Source: Procambarus clarkii
Taxonomy: Eukaryota; Arthropoda; Malacostraca; Decapoda; Cambaridae
Direction of reading: 5' to 3'
Assembly: GCF_040958095.1 (NCBI RefSeq)
Contig: NC_091198.1
Span: 37,405,572-37,469,571, forward strand
Length of the DNA stretch: 64,000 nucleotides
Shown here piece after piece: positions 44,986 to 58,402 of this stretch. The number at the start of each line of letters is the position of its first letter. The first letter of the stretch is position 1. The notes under the pieces were generated by a model. The model worked only from the letters and a program-made list of their open reading frames with translations. It had not been told where the DNA came from and searched no databases. The position numbers and the translations under genes were made by a program.

Positions 44986-46295
44986 GCCTAGAGGCACATA
45001 AAGGGCCGCCTAGAGGCACATAAAGGGCCGCCTAGAGGCACATAAAGGAGCCGCCTGGCGGTACATAAAGGAGCCGCCGAGAGGCGCATAAAGGAGCCGC
45101 CTAGAGGCGCAAAAAGGAGCCGCCTAGAGGCTCATAAAAGAGCCGCCTAGAGGCACATAAAGGAGCCGCCTAGAGGTACATAAAGGGGCCGCCTAGAGGC
45201 TCATAAAGGGCCGCCTAGAGGTACATAAAGGAGCCGCCTAGAGGCACATAAAGGGCCGCCTAGAGGCATATAAAGGAGCCACCTTGAGGCGCATAAAGGA
45301 CCGCCAAGAGGCACATAAAGGAGCCCCAAGAGGCACATAAAGGGCCGCCTAGAGGCACATAAAATGGACGCCTATAGGTGCATAAAGGGCCGACTAGAGG
45401 CACATAAAATGGCCGACTAGAGGCACATAAAATGGCCGCCTAGAGGCACATAAAATGGCCGACTAGAGGCACATAAAATTGACGCCTAGAGGCACATAAA
45501 ATTGACGCCTAGAGGCACATAAAATGGCCGCCTAGAGGCACATAAAATGGCCGCCTAGAGGCACATAAAATGGACGCCTATAGGTGCATAAAGGGCCGCC
45601 TAGAGGCACATAAAATGGCCGCCTAAAGGCACATAAAATTGACTCCTAGAGGCACATACAATTGACGCCTAGAGGCACATAAAATGGCCGCCTAGAGGCA
45701 CATAAAATGGCCGCCTAGAGGCACATAAAATGGACGCCTATAGGTGCATAAAGGGCCGCCTAGAGGCACATAAAATGGCCGACTAGAGGCACATAAAATG
45801 GCCGCCTAGAGGCACATAAAATGGCCGCCTAGAGGCACATAAAATGGCCGCCTAGAGGCACATAAAATGGCCGTCTAGAGGCACATAAAATGGACGCCTA
45901 TAGGTGCATAAAGGGCCGCCTAGAGGCACATAAAATGGCAGCCTAGAGGCACAAAAAATGGACGCCTGTAGGTGCATAAAGGGCCGCCTAGAGGCACATA
46001 AAATGGCCGACTAGAGGCACACAAAATGGCCGCCTAGAGGCGCATAAAGGGGGCCGCCTAGAGGCGCATAAAGGGGCCGCCTTGAGGCACATAAAGGGGA
46101 CAGACTGAGGCACATAAAGAGCCGCCTAGAGGAACATAATGGGTCGCTTGTAGGTACATAAAGGGGCCGCCTAGAGGCACATAAAAGGGCCGCCTAGAGG
46201 CACATAAAGGGGCCGCCTAGAGGTACATAATGGGTCGCCTGGAGGTACATAATGGGTCGCCTAGAGGTACATAAAGAGGCCGCCTAGAGGCACAT

Positions 46296-46510
46296 AAAAT
46301 TGCCACCTTAAGGTCCATGGAACGGCCGCCTACATTCACATAAAATGGACGTCTAGAAGCCCCTAAATAGCCACCAAGAGGCCTATAAAGCGGCCGCCTT
46401 AAAGCACATAAAATGGCCACCAAGACGCAAATAAAATGGCCGCCAAGAGGCTCCTAGAATAGCCCCCTAAAATCCCATAAACAAGCCGCCTAGAGGCATG
46501 TAAAGATGCC
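46296..46510. repeat. Divergent marker segment, copy 2
   Basis: Same altered units as copy 1, placed 1,525 bp further on, with no difference I could see by eye. Confidence 0.85.
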
Positions 46511-47339
46511 GCCTAGAGGCACATAAAGGGCCGCCTAGAGGCACATAAAGGGCCGCCTAGAGGCACATAAAGGAGCCGCCTGGCGGTACATAAAGGAGCC
46601 GCCAAGAGGCGCATAAAGGAGCCGCCTAGAGGCGCAAAAAGGAGCCGCCTAGAGGCTCATAAAAGAGCCGCCTAGAGGCACATAAAGGAGCCGCCTAGAG
46701 GTACATAAAGGGGCCGCCTAGAGGCTCATAAAGGGCCGCCTAGAGGTACATAAAGGAGCCGCCTAGAGGCACATAAAGGGCCGCCTAGAGGCATATAAAG
46801 GAGCCACCTTGAGGCGCATAAAGGGCCGCCTAGAGGCACATAAAGGAGCCCCAAGAGGCACATAAAGGGCCGCCTAGAGGCACATAAAGGGCCGCCTAGA
46901 GGCACATATAGGGCCGCCTAGAGGTACATAATGGAGCCGCCTAGAGGCACATAAAGGAGCCCCCTAGAGGCACATAAAGGGCCGCCTAGAGGTGCATAAG
47001 GGGCCGCCTAGAAGCACATAATGGAGCCGCCTAGAGGCACATAAAGGGCCGCCTAGAGGTACATAAAGGCCCGCCTAGAGGTACATAATGGAGCCCCCTA
47101 GAGGCGCATCAAGGTGCCGCCTAGAGGCACATAAAGGGCCGCCAAGAGACACATAAAGGGCCGCTTAGAAGCACATAAAGGGCCGCCTAGAAGCACATAA
47201 TGGAGCCGCCTATAGGTACATAAAGGGCCGCCTAGAGGTACATAAAGGGCCGCCTAGAGGCACATAAAGGGCCGCCTAGAGGCACATAAAGCGCCGCCTA
47301 GAGGCACATAAAGGGCCGCCTAGAAGCACATAAAGGGCC

Positions 47340-50300
47340 GCCTAGAGGCACATTAAGGAGCCGCCTAGAGGCGCATCAAGGTGCCGCCTAGAGGTACATA
47401 AAGGGGCTGCCTAGAGGTACATAAAGGGGCCGCCTAGAGGTACATAAAGGCCCGCCTAGAGGTACATAAAGGGCCGCCTAGAGGCACATAAAGGGCCGCC
47501 CAGAGGCACATAAAGGGCCGCCTAGAGGCACATAAAGGGCCGCCTAGAAGCACATAAAGGGCCGCCTAGAGGCACATAAAGGAGCCGCCTAGAGGCGCAT
47601 CAAGGTGCCGCCTAGAGGTACATAAAGGGGCCGCCTAGAGGTACATAAAGGGGCCGCCTAGAGGTACATAAAGGCCCGCCTAGAGGTACATAAAGGGCCG
47701 CCTAGAAGCACATAAAGGAGCCGTCTAGAGACACATAAAGGCCCGCCTAGAAGCACATAAAGGAGCCGTCTAGAGGCACATAAAGGGCCGCCTAGAGGCA
47801 CATAAAGGGGCCGCCTAGAGGCACATAAAGGGCCGCCTAGAAGTGCATAGAGGGCCGCCTAGAGGCACATAAAGGAGCCGCCTAGAAGCACATAAATGGG
47901 CCGCCTAGAGGCGCATAAAGGGCCGCCTAGAAGCACATAAAAGGGCCGCCTAGAGGCACATAATGGGCCGCCAAACGGCACATAAAGGGGCCGCCTAGAG
48001 GCGAATAAAAGAGCCGCCTAGAGGTGCATAAAGGGGCCACCTAAAGGTACATAAAGGGGCCGCCTAGAGGCACATAAAGAGGCCGCCTAGAGTTACATAA
48101 AGGGGCCGCCTAGAGGCACATAAAGGGCCGCCTGTAAGTACATAAAGGGGCCGCCTAGAGGCACATAATGGGCCGCCAAGAGGCACATAAAGGGGCCGCC
48201 TAGAGGCGCATAAAGGGGCCACCTAGAGGTACATAAATGGGCCGCTTAGAGGTGCTTAAAGTGCCACCTAGAGGAACACAAAGGGCCGCCTAGAGGCACG
48301 TTAAGGGGCCGCCTAGAGGCACATAAAGGGGCCGCCTAGAGGCACATAAAGGGCCGCTTAGAGGCACATAAAGGGCCGCCTAGAGGCACATAAAGGGCCG
48401 CCTAGAGGCACATAAAGGAGCCGCCTGGAGGTACATAAAGGGGCCGCCTAGAGGCACATAAAGGGCCGCCTAGAGGCACATAAAGGGCCGCCTAGAGGCA
48501 CATAAAGGAGCCGCCTGGAGGTACATAAAGGGGCCGCCTAGAGGCACATAAAGGGGCCGCCTAGAGGCACATAAAGGGCCGCCTAGAGGTGCATAAAAGG
48601 AGCACCTAGAGGCACATAAAGGGCCGCCTAGAGGTGCATAAAGGGGCCGCCTAGAGGTACATAAAGGGGTCGCCTGGAGGCACATAAAGGGCCGACTAGA
48701 GGTGCATAAAGGGGCCGCCTAGAGGTGCATAAATGGGCCGCCTAGAGGTACATAAAGGGGCCGCCTAGAGGCACATAAAGGGCCGCTTAGAGGCACATAA
48801 AGGGCCGCCTAGAGGCACATAAAGGGCCGCCTAGAGGCACATAAAGGGTCGCCTAGAGGCACATAAAGGGCCGCCTAGAGGCACATAAAGGGCCGCCTAG
48901 AGTCACATAAAGGGGCCGCCTAGAGGCATATAAAGGGGCCACCTAGAGGCACATAAAGGGGTCGCCTAGAGGCACATAAAGGGCCGACTAGAGGTGCATA
49001 AATGGGCCGCCTAGAGGTGCATAAATGGGCCGCCTAGAGGTACATAAAAAGCCGCCTAGAGGCACATTACGGAGCCGCCTAGAGGTACATAAAGGGGCCG
49101 CCTAGAGGTACATAAAGGTGCCGCCAAGAGGCACATACAGGGGCCGCCTAGAGGCACATAAAGGGCCGCCTAGAGGCACATAAAGGAGCCGCCTAGAGTT
49201 ACATAAAAGAGCCGCCTAGAGGTTCATAAAGGGCCACCTAGTGGTGCATAAAGGAGCCGCCTTGAGGCACATAAAGGGGCCGCCTAGAGGCACATAAAGG
49301 GGCCGCCTAGAGACACATAAAGGGGCCGCCTAGAGTTACATAAAGGTGCCGCCTAGAGGCACATACAGGGGCCGCCTAGAGGCACATAAAGGGCCGCCTA
49401 GAGGCACATAAAGGAACCGCCTAGAGTTACATAAAAGAGCCGCCTAGAGGTTCATAAAGGGCCACCTAGTGGTGCATAAAGGAGCCGCCTTGAGGCACAT
49501 AAAGGGGCCGCCTAGAGGCACATAAAGGGGCCGCCTAGAGGAACATAAAGGGGCCGCCTATAGGCACATAAAGGAGCCGCCTAGAGGCACATAAAGGAAC
49601 CGCCTAAAGTCACATAAAGGAGCCGCCTAGAGGCAAATAAAGGGCTGCCTAGAGGCTCATAAAGGGCCGCCTAGAGGCGCATAAAGGGGCCGCCTAGAGG
49701 CACATAAAGGAGCCTCCTAGAGGTGCATAAAGGGCGGCCTAGAGGAGCCGCCTAGAGGCACATAAAGGGCTGCCTAGAGGCTCATAAAGGGCCGCCTAGA
49801 GGAGCCGCCTAGAGGCACATAAAGGGCTGCCTAGAGGCTAATAAAGGGCCGCCTAGAGGCGCATAAAGGACCCGCCTAAAGGCACATAAAGGGGCCTCCT
49901 AGAGGCACATAAAGGGCTGCCTAGAGGCACATAAAGGGCCGCCTAGAGGCGCATAAAGGGGCCGCCTAGAGGCACATAAAGGAGCCTCCTAGAGGTGCAT
50001 AAAGGGCGGCCTAGAGGTACATAAAGGAGCCGCCTAGAGGCACATAAAGGGCCGAATAGAGGCACATAAAGGAGCCGCCTAGAGGCACATAAAGGAACCG
50101 CCTAGAGGCACATATAGGGGCCGCCTAGAGGTACGTAAAGGAGCCGCCTAGAGGCACATAAAGGGCCGAATAGAGGCACATAAAGGAGCCGCCTAGAGGC
50201 ACATATAGGGGCCGCCTAGAGGTACATGAAGGGCCGAATAGAGGCACATAAAGGACCGCCTAGAGGTGCATAAAGGGCCGCCTAGAGGAACATAAATGGG

Positions 50301-53300
50301 CCGCTTAAAGGTGCATAAAGGGCCGCCTAGAGGCGCATATAGGGGCCGCCTAGAGGTACATAAAGGGCCGAATAGAGGCACATAAAGGGCCGCCTAGAGG
50401 CACAATTAGGGGCCGCCTAGAGGTACATAAAGGGCCGAATAGAGGCACATAAAGGGCCGCCTAGAGGGACATTAAGGGGCCGCCTAGAGGCACATAAAGG
50501 GCCGCCTAGAGGTACATAAAGGGCCGCCTAGAGGCACATAAAGGGCCGCCTAGAGGCACATAATGGGCCGCCTAGAGGCACATAAAGAGACCGCCTAGAG
50601 GCACATAAAGGGCCGCCTAGAGGCACATAAAGGGACCACCTAGAGGCACATAAAGGGCCGCCTAGAGGCACATAAAGGACCGCCTAGAGGCACATAAAGA
50701 GCCGCCTAGAGGCACATAAAGGGCCGCCTAGAGGTACATAAATGGGCCGCTTAAAGGTGCATAAAGGGCCGCCTAGAGGCGCATAAAGGGGGCCGCCTAG
50801 AGGCGCATAAAGGGGCCGCCTAGAGGCACATAAAGGGGACAGACAGAGGCACATAAAGAGCCGCCTAGAGGAACATAATGGGTCGCTTGTAGGTACATAA
50901 AGGGGCCGCCTAGAGGCACATAAAGGGGCCGCCTAGAGGCACATAAATGGGCCGCCTAGAGGCACATAAAGGGGCCGCCTAGAGGCACATAAAAGGGCCG
51001 CCTAGAGGTACATAATGGGTCGCCTAGAGGTACATAAAGGGCCGCCTAGAGGCACATAAAGGGCCGCCCAGAGGCACATAAAGGGCCGCCTAGAGGCACA
51101 TAAAGGGCCGCCTAGAAGCACATAAAGGGCCGCCTAGAGGCACATAAAGGAGCCGCCTAGAGGCGCATCAAGGTGCCGCCTAGAGGTACATAAAGGGGCC
51201 GCCTAGAGGTACATAAAGGGGCCGCCGAGAGGTACATAAAGGCCCGCCTAGAGGTACATAAAGGACCGCCTAGAAGCACATAAAGGAGCCGTCTAGAGAC
51301 ACATAAAGGCCCGCCTAGAAGCACATAAAGGAGCCGTCTAGAGGCACATAAAGGGCCGCCTAGAGGCACATAAAGGGGCCGCCTAGAGGCACATAAAGGG
51401 CCGCCTAGAAGTGCATAGAGGGCCGCCTAGAGGCACATAAAGGAGCCGCCTAGAGGCGCATCAAGGTGCCGCCTAGAGGTACATAAAGGGGCCGCCTAGA
51501 GGTACATAAAGGGGCCGCCTAGAGGTACATAAAGGCCCGCCTAGAGGTACATAAAGGGCCGCCTAGAAGCACATAAAGGAGCCGTCTAGAGACACATAAA
51601 GGCCCGCCTAGAAGCACATAAAGGAGCCGTCTAGAGGCACATAAAGGGCCGCCTAGAGGCACATAAAGGGGCCGCCTAGAGGCACATAAAGGGCCGCCTA
51701 GAAGTGCATAGAGGGCCGCCTAGAGGCGCATAAAGGGCCGCCTAGAAGCACATAAAAAGGCCGCCTAGAGGCACATAATGGGCCGCCAAACGGCACATAA
51801 AGGGGCCGCCTAGAGGCGAATAAAAGAGCCGCCTAGAGGTGCATAAAGGGGCCACCTAAAGGTACATAAAGGGGCCGCCTAGAGGCACATAAAGAGGCCG
51901 CCTAGAGTTACATAAAGGGGCCGCCTAGAGGCACATAAAGGGCCGCCTGTAAGTACATAAAGGGGCCGCCTAGAGGCACATAATGGGCCGCCAAGAGGCA
52001 CATAAAGGGGCCGCCTAGAGGCGCATAAAGGGGCCACCTAGAGGTACATAAATGGGCCGCTTAGAGGTGCTTAAAGTGCCACCTAGAGGAACATAAAGGG
52101 CCGCCTAGAGGCACGTTAAGGGGCCGCCTAGAGGCACATAAAGGGGCCGCCTAGAGGCACATAAAGGGCCGCTTAGAGGCACATAAAGGGCCGCCAAGAG
52201 GCACATAAAGGGCCGCCTAGAGGCACATAAAGGAGCCGCCTGGAGGTACATAAAGGGGCCGCCTAGAGGCACATAAAGGGCTGCCTAGAGGCACATAAAG
52301 GGCCGCCTAGAGGCACATAAAGGAGCCGCCTGGAGGTACATAAAGGGGCCGCCTAGAGGCACATAAAGGGGCCGCCTAGAGGCACATAAAGGGCCGCCTA
52401 GAGGTGCATAAAAGGAGCACGTAGAGGCACATAAAGGGCCGCCTAGAGGTGCATAAAGGGGCCGCCTAGAGGTACATAAAGGCGTCGCCTGGAGGCACAT
52501 AAAGGGCCGACTAGAGGTGCATAAAGGGGCCGCCTAGAGGTGCATAAATGGGCCGCCTAGAGGTACATAAAGGGGCCGCCTAGAGGCACATAAAGGGCCG
52601 CTTAGAGGCACATAAAGGGCCGCCTAGAGGCACATAAAGGGCCGCCTAGAGGCACATAAAGGGTCGCCTAGAGGCACATAAAGGGCCGCCTAGAGGCACA
52701 TAAAGGGCCGCCTAGAGGCACATAAAGGGGCCGCCTAGAGGCATATAAAGGGGCCACCTAGAGGCACATAAAGGGGTCGCCTAGAGGCACATAAAGGGCC
52801 GACTAGAGGTGCATAAATGGGCCGCCTAGAGGTGCATAAATGGGCCGCCTAGAGGTACATAAAAAGCCGCCTAGAGGCACATTACGGAGCCGCCTAGAGG
52901 TACATAAAGGGGCCGCCTAGAGGTACATAAAGGTGCCGCCAAGAGGCACATACAGGGGCCGCCTAGAGGCACATAAAGGGCCGCCTAGAGGCACATAAAG
53001 GAGCCGCCTAGAGTTACATAAAAGAGCCGCCTAGAGGTTCATAAAGGGCCACCTAGTGGTGCATAAAGGAGCCGCCTTGAGGCACATAAAGGGGCCGCCT
53101 AGAGGCACATAAAGGGGCCGCCTAGAGACACATAAAGGGGCCGCCTAGAGTTACATAAAGGTGCCGCCTAGAGGCACATACAGGGGCCGCCTAGAGGCAC
53201 ATAAAGGGCCGCCTAGAGGCACATAAAGGAACCGCCTAGAGTTACATAAAAGAGCCGCCTAGAGGTTCATAAAGGGCCACCTAGTGGTGCATAAAGGAGC

Positions 53301-56300
53301 CGCCTTGAGGCACATAAAGGGGCCGCCTAGAGGCACATAAAGGGGCCGCCTAGAGGAACATAAAGGGGCCGCCTATAGGCACATAAAGGAGCCGCCTAGA
53401 GGCACATAAAGGAACCGCCTAAAGTCACATAAAGGAGCCGCCTAGAGGCAAATAAAGGGCTGCCTAGAGGCTCATAAAGGGCCGCCTAGAGGCGCATAAA
53501 GGGGCCGCCTAGAGGCACATAAAGGAGCCTCCTAGAGGTGCATAAAGGGCGGCCTAGAGGAGCCGCCTAGAGGCACATAAAGGGCTGCCTAGAGGCTCAT
53601 AAAGGGCCGCCTAGAGGAGCCGCCTAGAGGCACATAAAGGGCTGCCTAGAGGCTAATAAAGGGCCGCCTAGAGGCGCATAAAGGACCCGTCTAAAGGCAC
53701 ATAAAGGGGCCTCCTAGAGGCACATAAAGGGCTGCCTAGAGGCACATAAAGGGCCGCCTAGAGGCGCATAAAGGGGCCGCCTAGAGGCACATAAAGGAGC
53801 CTCCTAGAGGTGCATAAAGGGCGGCCTAGAGGTACATAAAGGAGCCGCCTAGAGGCACATAAAGGGCCGAATAGAGGCACATAAAGGAGCCGCCTAGAGG
53901 CACATAAAGGAACCGCCTAGAGGCACATATAGGGGCCGCCTAGAGGTACGTAAAGGAGCCGCCTAGAGGCACATAAAGGGCCGAATAGAGGCACATAAAG
54001 GAGCCGCCTAGAGGCACATATAGGGGCCGCCTAGAGGTACATAAAGGGCCGAATAGAGGCACATAAAGGACCGCCTAGAGGTGCATAAAGGGCCGCCTAG
54101 AGGAACATAAATGGGCCGCTTAAAGGTGCATAAAGGGCCGCCTAGAGGCGCATATAGGGGCCGCCTAGAGGTACATAAAGGGCCGAATAGAGGCACATAA
54201 AGGGCCGCCTAGAGGCACAATTAGGGGCCGCCTAGAGGTACATAAAGGGCCGAATAGAGGCACATAAAGGGCCGCCTAGAGGGACATTAAGGGGCCGCCT
54301 AGAGGCACATAAAGGGCCGCCTAGAGGTACATAAAGGGCCGCCTAGAGGCACATAAAGGGCCGCCTAGAGGCACATAATGGGCCGCCTAGAGGCACATAA
54401 AGAGACCGCCTAGAGGCACATAAAGGGCCGCCTAGAGGCACATAAAGGGACCACCTAGAGGCACATAAAGGGCCGCCTAGAGGCACATAAAGGGCCGCCT
54501 AGAGGCACATAAAGGGCCGCCTAGAGGCACATAAAGGGCCGCCTAGAGGTACATAAATGGGCCGCTTAAAGGTGCATAAAGGGCCGCCTAGAGGCGCATA
54601 AAGGGGGCCGCCTAGAGGCGCATAAAGGGGCCGCCTAGAGGCACATAAAGGGGACAGACAGAGGCACATAAAGAGCCGCCTAGAGGAACATAATGGGTCG
54701 CTTGTAGGTACATAAAGGGGCCGCCTAGAGGCACATAAAGGGGCCGCCTAGAGGCACATAAATGGGCCGCCTAGAGGCACATAAAGGGGCCGCCTAGAGG
54801 CACATAAAAGGGCCGCCTAGAGGTACATAATGGGTCGCCTAGAGGTACATAAAGGGCCGCCTAGAGGCACATAAAGGGCCGCCCAGAGGCACATAAAGGG
54901 CCGCCTAGAGGCACATAAAGGGCCGCCTAGAAGCACATAAAGGGCCGCCTAGAGGCACATAAAGGAGCCGCCTAGAGGCGCATCAAGGTGCCGCCTAGAG
55001 GTACATAAAGGGGCCGCCTAGAGGTACATAAAGGGGCCGCCTAGAGGTACATAAAGGCCCGCCTAGAGGTACATAAAGGGCCACCTAGAAGCACATAAAG
55101 GAGCCGTCTAGAGACACATAAAGGCCCGCCTAGAAGCACATAAAGGAGCCGTCTAGAGGCACATAAAGGGCCGCCTAGAGGCACATAAAGGGGCCGCCTA
55201 GAGGCACATAAAGGGCCGCCTAGAAGTGCATAGAGGGCCGCCTAGAGGCACATAAAGGAGCCGCCTAGAAGCACATAAATGGGCCGCCTAGAGGCGCATA
55301 AAGGGCCGCCTAGAAGCACATAAAAGGGCCGCCTAGAGGCACATAATGGGCCGCCAAACGGCACATAAAGGGGCCGCCTAGAGGCGAATAAAAGAGCCGC
55401 CTAGAGGTGCATAAAGGGGCCACCTAAAGGTACATAAAGGGGCCGCCTAGAGGCACATAAAGAGGCCGCCTAGAGTTACATAAAGGGGCCGCCTAGAGGC
55501 ACATAAAGGGCCGCCTGTAAGTACATAAAGGGGCCGCCTAGAGGCACATAATGGGCCGCCAAGAGGCACATAAAGGGGCCGCCTAGAGGCGCATAAAGGG
55601 GCCACCTAGAGGTACATAAATGGGCCGCTTAGAGGTGCTTAAAGTGCCACCTAGAGGAACATAAAGGGCCGCCTAGAGGCACGTTAAGGGGCCGCCTAGA
55701 GGCACATAAAGGGGCCGCCTAGAGGCACATAAAGGGCCGCTTAGAGGCACATAAAGGGCCGCCTAGAGGCACATAAAGGGCCGCCTAGAGGCACATAAAG
55801 GAGCCGCCTGGAGGTACATAAAGGGGCCGCCTAGAGGCACATAAAGGGCCGCCTAGAGGCACATAAAGGGCCGCCTAGAGGCACATAAAGGAGCCGCCTG
55901 GAGGTACATAAAGGGGCCGCCTAGAGGCACATAAAGGGGCCGCCTAGAGGCACATAAAGGGCCGCCTAGAGGTGCATAAAAGGAGCACCTAGAGGCACAT
56001 AAAGGGCCGCCTAGAGGTGCATAAAGGGGCCGCCTAGAGGTACATAAAGGGGTCGCCTGGAGGCACATAAAGGGCCGACTAGAGGTGCATAAAGGGGCCG
56101 CCTAGAGGTGCATAAATGGGCCGCCTAGAGGTACATAAAGGGGCCGCCTAGAGGCACATAAAGGGCCGCTTAGAGGCACATAAAGGGCCGCCTAGAGGCA
56201 TATAAAGGGCCGCCTAGAGGCACATAAAGGGTCGCCTAGAGGCACATAAAGGGCCGCCTAGAGGCACATAAAGGGCCGCCTAGAGGCACATAAAGGGGCC

Positions 56301-58100
56301 GCCTAGAGGCATATAAAGGGGCCACCTAGAGGCACATAAAGGGCCGACTAGAGGTGCATAAATGGGCCGCCTAGAGGTGCATAAATGGGCCGCCTAGAGG
56401 TACATAAAAAGCCGCCTAGAGGCACATTACGGAGCCGCCTAGAGGTACATAAAGGGGCCGCCTAGAGGTACATAAAGGTGCCGCCAAGAGGCACATACAG
56501 GGGCCGCCTAGAGGCACATAAAGGGCCGCCTAGAGGCACATAAAGGAGCCGCCTAGAGTTACATAAAAGAGCCGCCTAGAGGTTCATAAAGGGCCACCTA
56601 GTGGTGCATAAAGGAGCCGCCTTGAGGCACATAAAGGGGCCGCCTAGAGGCACATAAAGGGGCCGCCTAGAGGAACATAAAGGGGCCGCCTATAGGCACA
56701 TAAAGGAGCCGCCTAGAGGCACATAAAGGAACCGCCTAAAGTCACATAAAGGAGCCGCCTAGAGGCAAATAAAGGGCTGCCTAGAGGCTCATAAAGGGCC
56801 GCCTAGAGGCGCATAAAGGGGCCGCCTAGAGGCACATAAAGGAGCCTCCTAGAGGTGCATAAAGGGCGGCCTAGAGGAGCCGCCTAGAGGCACATAAAGG
56901 GCTGCCTAGAGGCTCATAAAGGGCCGCCTAGAGGAGCCGCCTAGAGGCACATAAAGGGCTGCCTAGAGGCTAATAAAGGGCCGCCTAGAGGCGCATAAAG
57001 GACCCGCCTAAAGGCACATAAAGGGGCCTCCTAGAGGCACATAAAGGGCTGCCTAGAGGCACATAAAGGGCCGCCTAGAGGCGCATAAAGGGGCCGCCTA
57101 GAGGCACATAAAGGAGCCTCCTAGAGGTGCATAAAGGGCGGCCTAGAGGTACATAAAGGAGCCGCCTAGAGGCACATAAAGGGCCGAATAGAGGCACATA
57201 AAGGAGCCGCCTAGAGGCACATAAAGGAACCGCCTAGAGGCACATATAGGGGCCGCCTAGAGGTACGTAAAGGAGCCGCCTAGAGGCACATAAAGGGCCG
57301 AATAGAGGCACATAAAGGAGCCGCCTAGAGGCACATATAGGGGCCGCCTAGAGGTACATAAAGGGCCGAATAGAGGCACATAAAGGACCGCCTAGAGGTG
57401 CATAAAGGGCCGCCTAGAGGAACATAAATGGGCCGCTTAAAGGTGCATAAAGGGCCGCCTAGAGGCGCATATAGGGGCCGCCTAGAGGTACATAAAGGGC
57501 CGAATAGAGGCACATAAAGGGCCGCCTAGAGGCACAATTAGGGGCCGCCTAGAGGTACATAAAGGGCCGAATAGAGGCACATAAAGGGCCGCATAGAGGG
57601 ATATTAAGGGGCCGCCTAGAGGCACATAAAGGGCCGCCTAGAGGTACATAAAGGGCCGCCTAGAGGCACATAAAGGGCCGCCTAGAGGCACATAATGGGC
57701 CGCCTAGAGGCACATAAAGAGACCGCCTAGAGGCACATAAAGGGCCGCCTAGAGGCACATAAAGGGACCACCTAGAGGCACATAAAGGGCCGCCTAGAGG
57801 CACATAAAGGGCCGCCTAGAGGCACATAAAGGGCCGCCTAGAGGCACATAAAGGGCCGCCTAGAGGTACATAAATGGGCCGCTTAAAGGTGCATAAAGGG
57901 CCGCCTAGAGGCGCATAAAGGGGGCCGCCTAGAGGCGCATAAAGGGGCCGCCTAGAGGCACATAAAGGGGACAGACAGAGGCACATAAAGAGCCGCCTAG
58001 AGGAACATAATGGGTCGCTTGTAGGTACATAAAGGGGCCGCCTAGAGGCACATAAAGGGGCCGCCTAGAGGCACATAAATGGGCCGCCTAGAGGCACATA
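47340..58100. repeat. Three-copy higher-order repeat of about 3.8 kb in satellite B
   Basis: Copies lie at about 47.34-51.15, 51.15-54.96 and 54.96-58.1 kb. The landmark GCCGCCAAACGGCACATAAA occurs near 47970, 51785 and 55352. Matching 71-codon frames end at 48685, 52500 and 56068, and matching 62-codon frames end at 50381, 54196 and 57513. Spacing is 3,815 bp for the first pair, then 3,568 and 3,317 bp, so the third copy has lost blocks of about 250 bp. Few differences separate copies one and two. Confidence 0.87.
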
Positions 58101-58211
58101 AAGGGGCCGCCTAGAGGCACATAAAAGCGCCGCCTAGAGGTACATAATGGGTCGCCTGGAGGTACATAATAGGTCGCCTGGAGGTACATAAAGAGGCCGC
58201 CTAGAGGCACA

Positions 58212-58402
58212 TAAAATTGCCACATTAAGGTCCATGGAACGGCCGCCTACATTCACATAAAATGGACGTCTAGAAGCCCCTAAATAGCCACCAAGAGGCC
58301 TATTAAGCGGCCGCCTTAAAGCACATAAAATGGCCACCTAGACGTAAATAAAATGGCCGCCAAGAGGCTCCTAGAATAGCCATCTAAAATCCCATAAACA
58401 AG
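58212..58402. repeat. Divergent marker segment, copy 3
   Basis: Same segment with shared new changes relative to copies 1 and 2: CCACATTAAGG for CCACCTTAAGG, CCTATTAAGCGG for CCTATAAAGCGG, and GCCATCTAAAATCCC. It ends without the GCATGTAAAGATGCC units. Confidence 0.85.

Larger units (their letters stand above)
43830..46875. repeat. Two tandem 1,525-bp copies in satellite B
   Basis: The order of variant units at about 44340-45350 recurs at about 45865-46875, and identical 68-codon minus-strand frames start at 44898 and 46423, exactly 1,525 bp apart. The 5' part of each copy differs in the number of AAAATGG-type units. Each copy contains one of the divergent marker segments listed separately. 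Confidence 0.85.
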
